Assembly: GCF_002086795.1 (NCBI RefSeq)
Contig: NZ_MVIM01000007.1
Coordinates: 186,001 to 250,000, forward strand
Direction of reading: 5' to 3'
Origin: Mycolicibacterium tusciae
GTDB lineage: Bacteria > Actinomycetota > Actinomycetes > Mycobacteriales > Mycobacteriaceae
DNA: 64,000 nt
Position numbers and translations under genes: made by a program
The notes under the pieces: generated by a model
The model's database searches: none
Told to the model about the DNA's origin: nothing
What the model saw: the letters and a program-made list of their open reading frames with translations, nothing else
Part shown: in pieces, positions 8,615 through 17,385 of the stretch
Numbering within the stretch: position 1 is the stretch's first letter
Layout: every line of letters begins with the position of its first letter

Positions 8615-9721
8615 CTAGCCCAACTCCGGAACGCGGCGCTGCTCGGAGAGCGCCTCGAGCACGTCGTCGGCGCGTACACCACCGATCAGCTTGCCCTCCT
8701 CGTCGACCGCGACACCCAGCCCGCTCGGCGACGACAGCGCGGCGTCGAGCGCCTGTCGCAAAGTGTGGTCCGGCCGAAAGAACGAGCCGCCGCCGACGGT
8801 GCTGTCGTAGAGCTCTTTGCCGTTGCGGTGCAACTCAACACCCTCTGCGTTGATCCACGCGTAGGGCTTGCCGCCCTTGATCACCAGGGCCCACTCGCCC
8901 TGCCCCAACGACGTGCTGTCGATGTCGGTTTCGGCCACATGCGTGATCTCGTGCAGCGGCAGCCCTGTGGCGTGGAAGAACTGCAGCGCCCGGTATCCGC
9001 GATCGGCTCCGACGAATGCCGAGACATCTTCATTGGCGGGGTTGGACAAGACGAACGCGGGGTCGGCGTACTGCAGCAGCACGCCACCGCGTCCGAACAC
9101 CGCGACCTTGTCCCCGAGCTTGACCGCCTCGTCGATGTCGTGGGTGACGAACACGATCGTCTTGTGCAATTCGCTTTGCAGCCGCAGGATTTCGGTCTGT
9201 AGATCGTCGCGAACCACCGGGTCGACGGCGCTGAACGGCTCGTCCATCAACAGGATCGGTGGATCGGCGGCCAGCGCCCGTGCCACCCCGACGCGCTGCT
9301 GCTGACCACCCGACAGCTGCGCGGGATACCGGTCGGCGAGCTTGGGATCGAGTCCGACGCGTTCCATTACTTCCAACGCGGATTTCCGTGCGCTGCGGCG
9401 GGATTCACCTCTCAGCACGGGTACCGTGGCGACGTTGTCGACGACGCGAAGATGCGGCATCAGACCGGCGCTCTGGATGACGTAGCCGATGCCGAGCCTC
9501 AGCTGGACCGGATCGACCGTGGCGACGTCCTTACCGTCGACGGTCAGCGTGCCCGAGGTCGGGTCGATCATCCGGTTGATCATCCGCATCGAGGTCGTCT
9601 TGCCGCAGCCGGAGGGTCCGACGAAAACCGTGAGCGTCCCTTCGGGCACCTCGAGCGTCAGGTCGTCGACCGCGACGGTGCCGTCGGGATACTTCTTGGT
9701 GACGTTGGTGAAGGTGATCAT
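8615..9721 (-). CDS. proV: Glycine betaine/proline-type ABC transporter ATPase with CBS region
   Basis: The 368-aa ATPase powers the importer. Walker A is VGPSGCGKTT near residue 35, the signature is LSGGQQQRVGVARAL, Walker B is ILLMDEPFSAVDP, and the switch histidine lies in FVTHDIDEA. After about residue 240 a C-terminal extension contains a CBS-like segment (PDHTLRQALDAALSS ... GVRADDVLEAL). CBS modules in OpuA/ProV proteins sense ionic strength, so osmotic gating is plausible. It lies 28 bp downstream of proX. Confidence 0.93.
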   Translation of the reverse strand: MITFTNVTKKYPDGTVAVDDLTLEVPEGTLTVFVGPSGCGKTTSMRMINRMIDPTSGTLTVDGKDVATVDPVQLRLGIGYVIQSAGLMPHLRVVDNVATVPVLRGESRRSARKSALEVMERVGLDPKLADRYPAQLSGGQQQRVGVARALAADPPILLMDEPFSAVDPVVRDDLQTEILRLQSELHKTIVFVTHDIDEAVKLGDKVAVFGRGGVLLQYADPAFVLSNPANEDVSAFVGADRGYRALQFFHATGLPLHEITHVAETDIDSTSLGQGEWALVIKGGKPYAWINAEGVELHRNGKELYDSTVGGGSFFRPDHTLRQALDAALSSPSGLGVAVDEEGKLIGGVRADDVLEALSEQRRVPELG

Positions 9722-9749
9722 CCGCGCCTTCTTCTCTTCGCGCGAGCGC

Positions 9750-10721
9750 TCATCGCCCGGCTTCCGGCACTGGCTGGTCGAAGCCGTTGTCCTTGATCCA
9801 CTTCTCCGCCGCCTCGTCGGGGTCGACGCCCTGGTTGCCCTCCACCGAGGTGTTGAGCTCGATCAGTGCTTCGGTGGTCAGTTTGGCGCTCACCGCATCC
9901 AGCACGGTCTTGAGTTCGTTCGACATCTTCTGCGACGCGACCAGCGGCACGACGTTCGCCGCCAGGAACACGTTTTCGGGATCTTCGAGCACCACCAGCT
10001 TGTTCTGCTCGATCGACGGCGAGGTGCTGAAGATGTTGGCCGCGGTGATCGTGCCGCCGGTCAAGGCCTTCACCGTCGCCGGACCGCCGCCGTCGCTGAT
10101 CGACACGAAGTTGGCCGGCGCGATGTCCAAACCGTATTTGTCCTTCAAACCCACCAGCCCGGTGACGCGGGTCTGAAATTCCGACGGTGCGCCGACTTTC
10201 ACCTCGGGTGAGCGCTTCGCGAGGTCGGCGATGGTCTTGAGATTCCACTCTTGCGCGGTCGCCTCGGTGACCGCGAGGGTGTCTTTGTCCTCGGCGGGTG
10301 ACGGATACAGGATCGACAGCTCGCCGGGTAACGCCTTCAGAAGAGCCAGCAGCACCGCATCGGGTGTCGTCGCCGTCGCCTCCGCATCGAAATATTGGAG
10401 GAGATTGCCGGTGTACTCCGGAATCAGATCGATGGAATGGTCTTGCACCGCAGGGATATAGGTTTCACGGCTGCCGATGCCGAACTGGCGGCGGATGTTG
10501 AAGCCGTTGGCCTCCAACGCCTGGGCGTAGATCTCCGCGATGATTTTGCTCTCGGTGAAGTCAGCCGACCCGACGGCGATGGACTTCAGATCTCCGGATA
10601 CCTCCCCGCCGCCCAGCGGATTGGAGCTGCCACACGCCGAGGACATGGCTGCGATCAGCGCAAGTAGTGCCGCCAGAATTGCCAGATTCCATCTGCGTGG
10701 GCGCGACCCAGGCACCGACAT
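9750..10721 (-). CDS. proX: Osmolyte ABC transporter substrate-binding lipoprotein
   Basis: ATG 10721 is chosen because GAAAGGG lies just upstream; a start nine codons earlier is possible. The 323-aa product has a basic N-terminus (PRRWN), a hydrophobic core and a lipobox ending in MSSAC, so it is a diacylglyceryl-anchored lipoprotein. The mature part is an OpuAC-type binding protein: VGSADFTESKIIAEIYAQAL, then IPEYTGNLLQY, the substrate-binding segment of choline/betaine receptors. It is first in the proX-V-W-Z operon and delivers ligand to the permeases. Confidence 0.92.
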   Translation of the reverse strand: MSVPGSRPRRWNLAILAALLALIAAMSSACGSSNPLGGGEVSGDLKSIAVGSADFTESKIIAEIYAQALEANGFNIRRQFGIGSRETYIPAVQDHSIDLIPEYTGNLLQYFDAEATATTPDAVLLALLKALPGELSILYPSPAEDKDTLAVTEATAQEWNLKTIADLAKRSPEVKVGAPSEFQTRVTGLVGLKDKYGLDIAPANFVSISDGGGPATVKALTGGTITAANIFSTSPSIEQNKLVVLEDPENVFLAANVVPLVASQKMSNELKTVLDAVSAKLTTEALIELNTSVEGNQGVDPDEAAEKWIKDNGFDQPVPEAGR

Positions 10722-10848
10722 TTCACAGCCCTTTCGGCCATTAGGCATCTTCGGACACTATCGGCATGCACACGGCAACGCCGCGCTTTAGCTCAGCGTG
10801 AGTACCCATACTGGTTTCATTCGACGCGGGAAAGGGCAAGATGGACAG

Positions 10849-11226
10849 ATGACGACCGACCCGTCCGTTCCGCCCGACCTGCCGCCGCCGCCGGCGTCTG
10901 GAAAGGGAATGCCTCCGGATCCGGTGGGCACGCCCGGCGAATACCTGGTGAAACCCGAATCCGCGGTGAAATTCACCCGCGCCGCCGCGTTGTGGTCGGC
11001 GTTGATCACCGGGTTCGTGATTCTGATCGTGCTGCTGGTGTTCATCATGCAGAACACGAACTCGACGACCATCAACTTCTTCGGCTGGGAATGGAATCTG
11101 CCTGTGGGCGTGGCGATTCTGTTGGCCGCGGTGTGCGGTGGCCTGCTGACGGTCGCGGTCGGCACCGCCAGAATCGTTCAGCTGCGCCGTGCGGCCAAAA
11201 AGAACCTCAAGTCGCAACCCTTCTGA
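10849..11226 (+). CDS. LapA-domain (DUF1049) membrane protein
   Basis: The 125-aa protein begins at ATG 10849, with GGGAAAGGG about 12 bases upstream; a GTG at 10798 would add 17 residues of no recognisable type. After a Pro-rich cytoplasmic head (PPDLPPPPASGKG) it has two hydrophobic segments (about 52-72 and 84-106) flanking MQNTNSTTINFFGWEW, the LapA signature. It ends in a basic tail. LapA proteins act in membrane or envelope assembly; the role here is unknown. It is divergent from proX, and 127 bp separate the starts. Confidence 0.8.
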   Translation: MTTDPSVPPDLPPPPASGKGMPPDPVGTPGEYLVKPESAVKFTRAAALWSALITGFVILIVLLVFIMQNTNSTTINFFGWEWNLPVGVAILLAAVCGGLLTVAVGTARIVQLRRAAKKNLKSQPF

Positions 11227-11227
11227 G

Positions 11228-12256
11228 TCAGCGCGCCAGCGTCTCCAGACCCGCGCTGATCAGCGGGCCGACGGCCTCTGCCACTTGATCGGTATCGTCG
11301 GCGACGCCGCCGCCTTCCCGGCCGCGATAGGCGATACCCGCGGAGATGATCGCCAGCTTGAAGTAGGCCAGCGCCATGTAGAACTCCCAGTGGTCCAACG
11401 CGACCCCGGCCGCCACGGAGTAGCGCTGCGCGAGTTCATCGGCCGACGGGATCAGCGGCGATGACCATGCCGCGTCCGCATGCACCAGGTTGAACATCGG
11501 GTGGCGGTACACACACATGAGCGCGGCATCGCTGATCGGATCGCCGAGCGTCGACATCTCCCAGTCGAGCACGGCGAGCACTTTGGTGGCGTCGTGCGCG
11601 TCGAGCATCGTGTTGTCGATGCGGTAGTCGCCGTGCACGATCGCGCTGCGGCTCTGTGACGGAATCGCTTCTGCCAGAGCAGAATGCAAGCGTTGGACGT
11701 CGGCATCGCACGGATCGTCTTCGGTCCGCACAAGATCCCACTGCCCGCCCCAGCGTCGCACCTGACGTTCGAGATAGCCGCTTGCCTTGCCGAAGTCGCC
11801 GAGGCCAACGGCCTCAGGGTCGACCGAATGTAGATCGGCGAGCACCTTGATCAGTGCGTCGACACAACCGTTGATGGTGTTCTCGTCGCCGAGCGCCTCA
11901 AGTTGTTTGGTGTGCCGAACGACGCGGCCGTCCACGTACTCGACCATCTGGAACGGGGCACCCAGCACCGAGTCGTCGTTGCGCATCGTGACGGCGCGGG
12001 CCACCGGGACCGGGGTGTCGGCCAACGCGGCCACCACCCGGTATTCGCGGGCCATGTCGTGCGCTGACGGCGTGAGCCCGTGCAGCGGCGGTCGTCGCAG
12101 CACCCACTTCGACGCGTCGTCGTATACCAGGAAGGTCAGGTTGGACCGTCCGCCCGAGATGAACTCGCCGCGCAGGTCGCCTTCGCGGGGGATGTTCTCC
12201 GAGCGCAGGTGACGGTCCAGGGCGTCGAGATCAAGCCCCTCCAGCGATATGGTCAC
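11228..12256 (-). CDS. Phosphotransferase family protein (APH fold)
   Basis: This 342-aa protein has the aminoglycoside-phosphotransferase/choline-kinase fold. Visible motifs are GRSNLTFLV (glycine loop), the Brenner motif HGDYRIDN, and the metal-binding segment VLDWEMSTLGDP. Its close relatives in mycobacteria and eukaryotic ACAD10/11 associate with acyl-CoA dehydrogenases, and 4-hydroxy-fatty-acid phosphorylation is a known activity for ACAD10/11-type domains. It corresponds in position to the gene labelled fadE36 in M. tuberculosis, although no dehydrogenase domain is present. Its substrate is not known. Confidence 0.85.
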   Translation of the reverse strand: MTISLEGLDLDALDRHLRSENIPREGDLRGEFISGGRSNLTFLVYDDASKWVLRRPPLHGLTPSAHDMAREYRVVAALADTPVPVARAVTMRNDDSVLGAPFQMVEYVDGRVVRHTKQLEALGDENTINGCVDALIKVLADLHSVDPEAVGLGDFGKASGYLERQVRRWGGQWDLVRTEDDPCDADVQRLHSALAEAIPSQSRSAIVHGDYRIDNTMLDAHDATKVLAVLDWEMSTLGDPISDAALMCVYRHPMFNLVHADAAWSSPLIPSADELAQRYSVAAGVALDHWEFYMALAYFKLAIISAGIAYRGREGGGVADDTDQVAEAVGPLISAGLETLAR

Positions 12257-12265
12257 CGGACTTGT

Positions 12266-12868
12266 CTACCACTGCTGGTTTCGGGGCAGCAGGTCCCATA
12301 CATGCTCGGTCGAGTTGAGCCCGGCCACGAAGAACGCCTGCTGCCGCGACGACCACAGCAGCCGCGTGACGCCCGCGTAGTCGACTTGGACGCACAGCAG
12401 CCGATCGGTCTTCATCACGGTATGGGCCAGTGCGTTGATGACGCCGCCGTGGGTGAAGACCGCAACCGTGTCCTCGTGATCGGCGGCCGCGACGATGTCG
12501 CCGACGCCGGCTTGTACCCGCTCGATGAACGCAGGCTGATCCACCCCGCTGGGCAGGTTTCCGCTGGCCAGGCGCTTCATGTCGGCTTCGGAGATCTGCT
12601 CGACAGGGGTGTAGTGCGAAAGGTCGCGGTCGTATTCGGCGAGCCGGTCGTCGAGATCGATGGTCAATCCCAGCGCGTCGGCGACGGGCTGTGCGGTCTG
12701 CCTGGCCCGGATCTGCGGGCTGCTGACGATGCGGCTGATCGGGAAGCGGCCGAGCGCATCGGGCAGCCGCTTGGCCTGCTCGATGCCCTCTTCGGACAGT
12801 TCAGGGTCGGAGCCTTGTCCCGGCTCGCTGCGGTGCGGCAACGCGTGCCGGATGAGTAGCAACTGCAC
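12266..12868 (-). CDS. Histidine phosphatase family protein
   Basis: The 200-aa phosphoglycerate-mutase-like phosphatase has the phosphohistidine motif LLIRHALPHR at the N-terminus, RARQTAQPVA, and the second catalytic histidine in FTHGGVINALAH. GTG 12868 is the start; it is nine bases upstream of the phosphotransferase gene, so the two are likely cotranscribed. Substrates of this superfamily cannot be deduced from sequence. It is divergent from the SDR at 12886, with only 17 bp between start codons, so the promoters must overlap the coding regions or the transcripts are leaderless. Confidence 0.88.
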   Translation of the reverse strand: MQLLLIRHALPHRSEPGQGSDPELSEEGIEQAKRLPDALGRFPISRIVSSPQIRARQTAQPVADALGLTIDLDDRLAEYDRDLSHYTPVEQISEADMKRLASGNLPSGVDQPAFIERVQAGVGDIVAAADHEDTVAVFTHGGVINALAHTVMKTDRLLCVQVDYAGVTRLLWSSRQQAFFVAGLNSTEHVWDLLPRNQQW

Positions 12869-12885
12869 CGTGTCACCATAAGTGC

Positions 12886-13659
12886 ATGGGCTCCGACAGC
12901 AACTATGTAGCCGAACTATTCGACCTCACTGACCGGGTGGTATTGGTCACCGGCGGCAGCCGCGGGCTGGGCCGGGAGATGGCGTTCGCCGCCGCCCGGT
13001 GCGGGGCCGACGTCGTGATCGCGAGCCGCAAGTTCGACGCGTGCGCAGCCACGGCGGAGGAGATCACCGCCGCCACGGGTCGCGCCGCACTGGCTTATCA
13101 AGTGCACGTCGGGCGCTGGGATGAGCTCGACGGGCTGGTCGACGCGGCGTACGACCGCTTCGGCAAGGTCGACGTGCTGATCAACAACGCCGGTATGTCG
13201 CCGCTGTACGAGTCGCTGGGTTCGGTGACCGAGAAGCTGTTCGACTCGGTCGTCAACCTCAACCTCAAGGGCCCGTTCCGCTTGTCGACGCTCGTCGGCG
13301 AGCGCATGGTCGCCGCCGGTGGTGGCTCGATCATCAACGTCAGCTCCAGCGGGTCGCGCAGGCCGCGGCCCGAACAGTTGCCCTACTCCGCGGCCAAGGC
13401 GGGACTCAACGCGCTGACCGAGGGGTTGGCGCTGGCGTTCGGGCCGACCGTGCGCGTCAACACGTTGATGCCCGGACCGTTCCTCACCGATGTCAGCAAG
13501 GCCTGGGACATTCCGGCGACGGAGAAGGGTGCGCAGCATTTCGCCCTCAAGCGCCTCGGTCAGCCCGCCGAGATCATCGGCGCTGCACTGTTTCTGGCGT
13601 CCGACGCGTCGAGCTATACGAGCGGGTCGATCATCCGCGCCGATGGCGGGATGCCGTAG
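12886..13659 (+). CDS. Short-chain dehydrogenase/reductase
   Basis: This 257-aa SDR has the cofactor motif VTGGSRGLGRE, NNAG at about residues 103-106, the catalytic serine in NVSSSGS and the YSAAK catalytic pair. The C-terminal motif ADGGMP closes a classical, full-length SDR. The basic residue after the glycine motif and the ASRK segment are compatible with NADPH. The substrate is unknown. It converges on the alkyl sulfatase, with a nested inverted repeat between the two ends. Confidence 0.9.
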   Translation: MGSDSNYVAELFDLTDRVVLVTGGSRGLGREMAFAAARCGADVVIASRKFDACAATAEEITAATGRAALAYQVHVGRWDELDGLVDAAYDRFGKVDVLINNAGMSPLYESLGSVTEKLFDSVVNLNLKGPFRLSTLVGERMVAAGGGSIINVSSSGSRRPRPEQLPYSAAKAGLNALTEGLALAFGPTVRVNTLMPGPFLTDVSKAWDIPATEKGAQHFALKRLGQPAEIIGAALFLASDASSYTSGSIIRADGGMP

Positions 13660-13674
13660 AGCCTCGTTTCAGTG

Positions 13675-13737
13675 CGCCGAACGTGGGTTACCCGCACACT
13701 ATCTAGCGAAAAGTGTGCATTAACTCCACACTCGGCG
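13675..13737. repeat. Nested inverted repeat between convergent genes
   Basis: Outer arms CGCCGAACGTGG (13675-13686) and CCACACTCGGCG (13726-13737) pair at 10 of 12 positions. Inner arms GCACACT (13694-13700) and AGTGTGC (13712-13718) pair perfectly around an 11-base spacer. The element fills the gap between the SDR stop and the alkyl-sulfatase stop. It could act as a bidirectional terminator, although no U-tract follows either arm, or be a copy of a dispersed intergenic repeat. Confidence 0.6.
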
Positions 13738-13746
13738 GGAGAGGAG

Positions 13747-15624
13747 TTACGGCGTGACGATGTTGAACCCCGGATCGGGTCGGTCCAGGGATTCGGTGAG
13801 CTTCTGCAGCACCGTAGCGTCGCCGACGAGCTCGAAACCTGGTGAGGTCAGGTCACCTGCAGCCAGTGCGAGCAACCGGATCTTGTTCGCCACCTTCACC
13901 ATGGCACCCGCAGTGGCCTGCTCGGCATTCACCTTGCGGTACACCAGAACTCCGTTGCGCAGCGTCAGCCGGTAGTTGGTGTCCGAATCCAGGAACGTCA
14001 CATCCAGTGCGAGGTCGAGGTCCCAAGCTCTCGGTCCGTTGACGCTGATCGCCAAAGCATCGAAGATCTGCTCCGGCGACAGCTGCGCCATCAATGTCGC
14101 CGGCGCGACCTGGGTCGGAGTACCGAAGTTGCCGTCGGCCAACTCGGTGGCACCGGCCAGGAAGAAGTTGCGCCACGGACCGTTCTCGGAGCCGTAGGCC
14201 AGCTGCTGCAGCGTCTCGACGTACAGCTGGCGCGCGTCCGCGTGTTTCTCGTCGGTGAACATCGCGTGATCCAATAGGGTTGCCGCCCAGCGGAAGTCGC
14301 CCTCATCGAATGCCTGCTGCGCGATCTTCACCACGTTGTCCGTGCCGCCCATGGCTTCGACGTAGCGCGGACCGATGGCCTCCGGCGGATGTGCCCACAG
14401 CCGACCGGGGTTGCCGTCGAACCAACCCATGTAGCGCTGGTAGACGGCCTTGACGTTATGGCTGACCGACCCGTAGTAGCCGTGGGTATGCCAGGCCTTT
14501 TGCAGTGCGGGAGGCATCTCGAAGGTTTCGGCGATCTCGATGCCGGTGTAGCCCTGGTTCAGTTGCCGCAACGTCTGGTCATGCAGGTAGGCATACATGT
14601 CCCGTTGCAACGCAAGGAATTCGACAATCGCTTCGCGACCCCATGTCGGCCAGTGGTGCGAGGCGAACACGACGTCGGTGCGGTCGGCGAACGTATCGAT
14701 GGCTTCGGTCAGGTATCCCGCCCATCCGTGCGGGTCACGCACCAGCGCGCCGCGCAGCGTCAGCAGGTTGTGCAGGTTGTGGGTGGCATTCTCGGCCATG
14801 CACAGCGCGCGGAATTTCGGGAAATAGAAGTGCATTTCGGCAGGCGCCTCGGTCCCCGGCGCCATCTGGAACTCGATCTCGACGCCGTCGATCGTGTGGG
14901 TTTCGCCGGTGGTGGTGATATCGACGGTGGGCACGATGATCGCGACCTCACCGGTCGAGGGCGTCTGCCCCAGACCGCAGCCCACCTGCCCCTGCGGGCC
15001 GCGGTCGAGTGCCGCCCCGTACATGTACCCGGCGCGGCGTGCCATCGCGGTGCCCGCGTACACGTTCTCCTGCACGGCGTGTTCGGTGAACCCCTCCGGC
15101 GCCAGCACCGCAACCTTGCCGGCATCCACGTCGGCCTGCGACGTCACACCCAGCACACCGCCGAAGTGGTCGACGTGGCTGTGGGTGTAGATCACCGCGA
15201 CCACTTGCCGGTCCCCGCGATGCCGGCGATACAACGCCAGCGCCGCCGCTGCGGTCTCGGTGGACACCAGTGGGTCGATGACGATGATTCCGGTGTCGCC
15301 CTCGATGAAGCTGATGTTCGACAGGTCCAGCCCGCGAACCTGATAGATGCCCTCGACCACCTCGTAGAGGCCCTGTTTGGCGACCAGCTGGCTCTGCCGC
15401 CAGAGACTGGGGTGCACCGTGGCCGGCGCGTCACCGTTCAGGAACGCGTAGACGTCGTTGTCCCACACCGTTCTTCCGTCGGCGGCCTTGATGACACAGG
15501 GTTCGAGGGCGCCGATGAATCCGCGGTCGGCGGCTTCGAAGTCGGCGGTGTCGTCGAACGGCAGGTCGTTCAGGTGCTTGCGATGCGCGGACTCGATGAC
15601 GGCGGTGGGTGGCTTCTGCTCCAT
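13747..15624 (-). CDS. Alkyl/aryl sulfatase, metallo-beta-lactamase type
   Basis: The 625-aa protein matches the SdsA1/Rv3762c group in length and layout. The metallo-beta-lactamase domain has the zinc motif THSHVDHFGG (H148, H150, D152, H153); a dimerisation domain follows, and an SCP2-like C-terminal domain at about 500-625 (ISVNGPRAWDLDLALDV) binds the alkyl chain in SdsA1. The family hydrolyses primary or secondary alkyl sulfates to alcohols. There is no signal peptide, so the enzyme is probably cytoplasmic here. It is the last gene of a run IRED-IRED-SDR-sulfatase with gaps of 20-37 bp. Confidence 0.93.
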   Translation of the reverse strand: MEQKPPTAVIESAHRKHLNDLPFDDTADFEAADRGFIGALEPCVIKAADGRTVWDNDVYAFLNGDAPATVHPSLWRQSQLVAKQGLYEVVEGIYQVRGLDLSNISFIEGDTGIIVIDPLVSTETAAAALALYRRHRGDRQVVAVIYTHSHVDHFGGVLGVTSQADVDAGKVAVLAPEGFTEHAVQENVYAGTAMARRAGYMYGAALDRGPQGQVGCGLGQTPSTGEVAIIVPTVDITTTGETHTIDGVEIEFQMAPGTEAPAEMHFYFPKFRALCMAENATHNLHNLLTLRGALVRDPHGWAGYLTEAIDTFADRTDVVFASHHWPTWGREAIVEFLALQRDMYAYLHDQTLRQLNQGYTGIEIAETFEMPPALQKAWHTHGYYGSVSHNVKAVYQRYMGWFDGNPGRLWAHPPEAIGPRYVEAMGGTDNVVKIAQQAFDEGDFRWAATLLDHAMFTDEKHADARQLYVETLQQLAYGSENGPWRNFFLAGATELADGNFGTPTQVAPATLMAQLSPEQIFDALAISVNGPRAWDLDLALDVTFLDSDTNYRLTLRNGVLVYRKVNAEQATAGAMVKVANKIRLLALAAGDLTSPGFELVGDATVLQKLTESLDRPDPGFNIVTP

Positions 15625-15644
15625 GCCGCCACGATATGCATCCG

Positions 15645-16490
15645 TCAGGAGTGGCGGGCGCGATCTTCATAGTCGCGCCGCGCCGCGGTGCCCGCAGCTT
15701 GGGCGAAAATTTGATCGGCGTTCATCGCGCGGTTCATGGCTTCGTAGACGCGTAGCGGCAACCGCCGTGTCAGACCGATCAACACCGCCGCCGCGCGGGT
15801 CACCGTCAAGTGAGGCTTCGGTTTGGCGATCAGCGACACGATGCCTTCCGCGATGTCCTCGGGTTCGGCGTTCTTGAGTCCCGTCGCGCTGGCGACGCCG
15901 TCGATCATCGCCGTGTTGGTCAGCGTCGGCATCACCACGGAAGCGGTCACCCCGGTTCCGCGCAGTTCCAGTCGCGCCGTGTCGGTATAGCCGAGTACCG
16001 CGAATTTGGTGGCGCAGTAGGTCGCGATGCCGGGCACCGGATTCACCGCGCCGACGGAAGCGATGTTGATGATGTGCCCGTTGCCCCGCCTCACCATTCG
16101 CTCGGCGGCCAGCTTGGTGCCGAGGATGACGCCGAAGATGTTGATGTCGATGGTGCGCTGCGTGACTTGATCGGGTTCGTCGAGGAAGCCGCCCGCCGGA
16201 CAGATTCCCGCGTTGTTCACCAGGACGTCGACAGGACCGAGTTCGCGCTCGACGTCGTCGAGGAACGTGGTGAACGACTGCCGATCGGTGACATCGAGTC
16301 GTGCGTAGAACCCGAGGTCGACGTCGGCTCCGCTCTCCTTGACCGCCGCCTCGTCGACGTCACCGATGGCCACTTTGGCGCCGAGCCGATGCAGCATCGT
16401 CGCGGTGGCCAGACCGATACCGCGCGCTCCGCCGGTGACGACGACGACTTTCCCCTTGACTTTGCCGTTGGTTGCGGATGCTTTCGCCAT
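15645..16490 (-). CDS. Short-chain dehydrogenase/reductase
   Basis: This 281-aa SDR has VVTGGARGIGLATA, NNAG (ALVNNAGICP region), a catalytic serine in NIASVGAVNP and YCATK. The C-terminus is extended beyond the classical core (LTRRLPLRVYEAMNRAMNA), a tail seen in many mycobacterial lipid-active SDRs. It sits 20 bp upstream of the alkyl sulfatase and 37 bp downstream of an imine-reductase-like gene, so an alcohol dehydrogenase step after sulfate-ester cleavage is an attractive inference but is not proven. Confidence 0.9.
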   Translation of the reverse strand: MAKASATNGKVKGKVVVVTGGARGIGLATATMLHRLGAKVAIGDVDEAAVKESGADVDLGFYARLDVTDRQSFTTFLDDVERELGPVDVLVNNAGICPAGGFLDEPDQVTQRTIDINIFGVILGTKLAAERMVRRGNGHIINIASVGAVNPVPGIATYCATKFAVLGYTDTARLELRGTGVTASVVMPTLTNTAMIDGVASATGLKNAEPEDIAEGIVSLIAKPKPHLTVTRAAAVLIGLTRRLPLRVYEAMNRAMNADQIFAQAAGTAARRDYEDRARHS

Positions 16491-16527
16491 GGCTGTCCCT
16501 CTCCGACCGAGAAGCGCAGACTAACCC

Positions 16528-17385
16528 TCACCGCGTCATCGCCGAGGCCACTCTGCTGACCTCATCCGCGCCGTGGCCGTCGGCGACGGCGGCGTCCACG
16601 CAGCGCTGAAACACCTCGAGCACACCGGCATCGACACCGGCGTCGTGCGAAGCTCCGACGAGATGGCGCAGCGACGCCGCCACCGATGACACCGGTGCGC
16701 TGCTGTCGCCGTGACGATCGCCGGCGACGCGTTCGGCGAGCTCGTCGAAGATGGGGCCGAGGATCTCGACGATGCCTTGTGCGTGCGGAAGAAACTCGCC
16801 GGGCGCGATGCCGTTGGCCCTCGCCACCGTCAACGCGTGGAGGAACCCGCCGACCGACGTCCAGAACACATCCAGCAGCGACATGTCGAACGCCGCCGCG
16901 CGGCCGTAGTCCTCCCCCAGCCACGTCGGCGTGCCAAGCGCGTCGAGAACCTCCCGACACTCGGCGAATATCTGCTCCGGTCCGGCCAAAAGTATGCTGC
17001 CGCTGGGCGTTCCGATCGTCGGGGTTGGCGTCATGATGGCGCCGTCGAGGTAGCGGCCGCCGAGGTCGGCGACGAGTTTGGCGGTGTGGCGCGCCCGGTC
17101 CGGAGTGTCCGAGCTCAGGCCGACGATCACGCGTCCATTGACCGCGCCGCCCGCCTGCGCCACCAGGTCGTCGACCACGTCATGGTCGACGACGTTGATC
17201 AACGTAACCGCGCCGGCGGCCACGGCCTCGCCCGGCGTCGTCGCCCAGACCGCACCACGGGCACGCACAGCGTCGGCCTTGGACTCGGTGCGATTCCAGA
17301 CCGTGGTGCGGTGGTTCGCGTCAAGCAGGGCACCCGAAAGCGCCTGTCCCATCGGGCCGAGCCCCAACACGGTGACCGATGTCAT
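16528..17385 (-). CDS. Imine-reductase-like NAD(P)-dependent oxidoreductase (copy 1)
   Basis: The 285-aa protein has the 6-phosphogluconate/beta-hydroxyacid dehydrogenase N-terminal fold (VTVLGLGPMGQAL) with the NADPH-favouring WNRTESK after strand 2. The catalytic lysine of beta-hydroxyacid dehydrogenases is absent. Instead D167 (AAAFDMSLLD) lies at the Asp/Tyr proton-donor position of imine reductases. A helical C-terminal domain follows. The start ATG overlaps the stop of copy 2 (ATGA). The family reduces cyclic imines or performs reductive amination; the natural substrate here is unknown. Confidence 0.82.
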   Translation of the reverse strand: MTSVTVLGLGPMGQALSGALLDANHRTTVWNRTESKADAVRARGAVWATTPGEAVAAGAVTLINVVDHDVVDDLVAQAGGAVNGRVIVGLSSDTPDRARHTAKLVADLGGRYLDGAIMTPTPTIGTPSGSILLAGPEQIFAECREVLDALGTPTWLGEDYGRAAAFDMSLLDVFWTSVGGFLHALTVARANGIAPGEFLPHAQGIVEILGPIFDELAERVAGDRHGDSSAPVSSVAASLRHLVGASHDAGVDAGVLEVFQRCVDAAVADGHGADEVSRVASAMTR

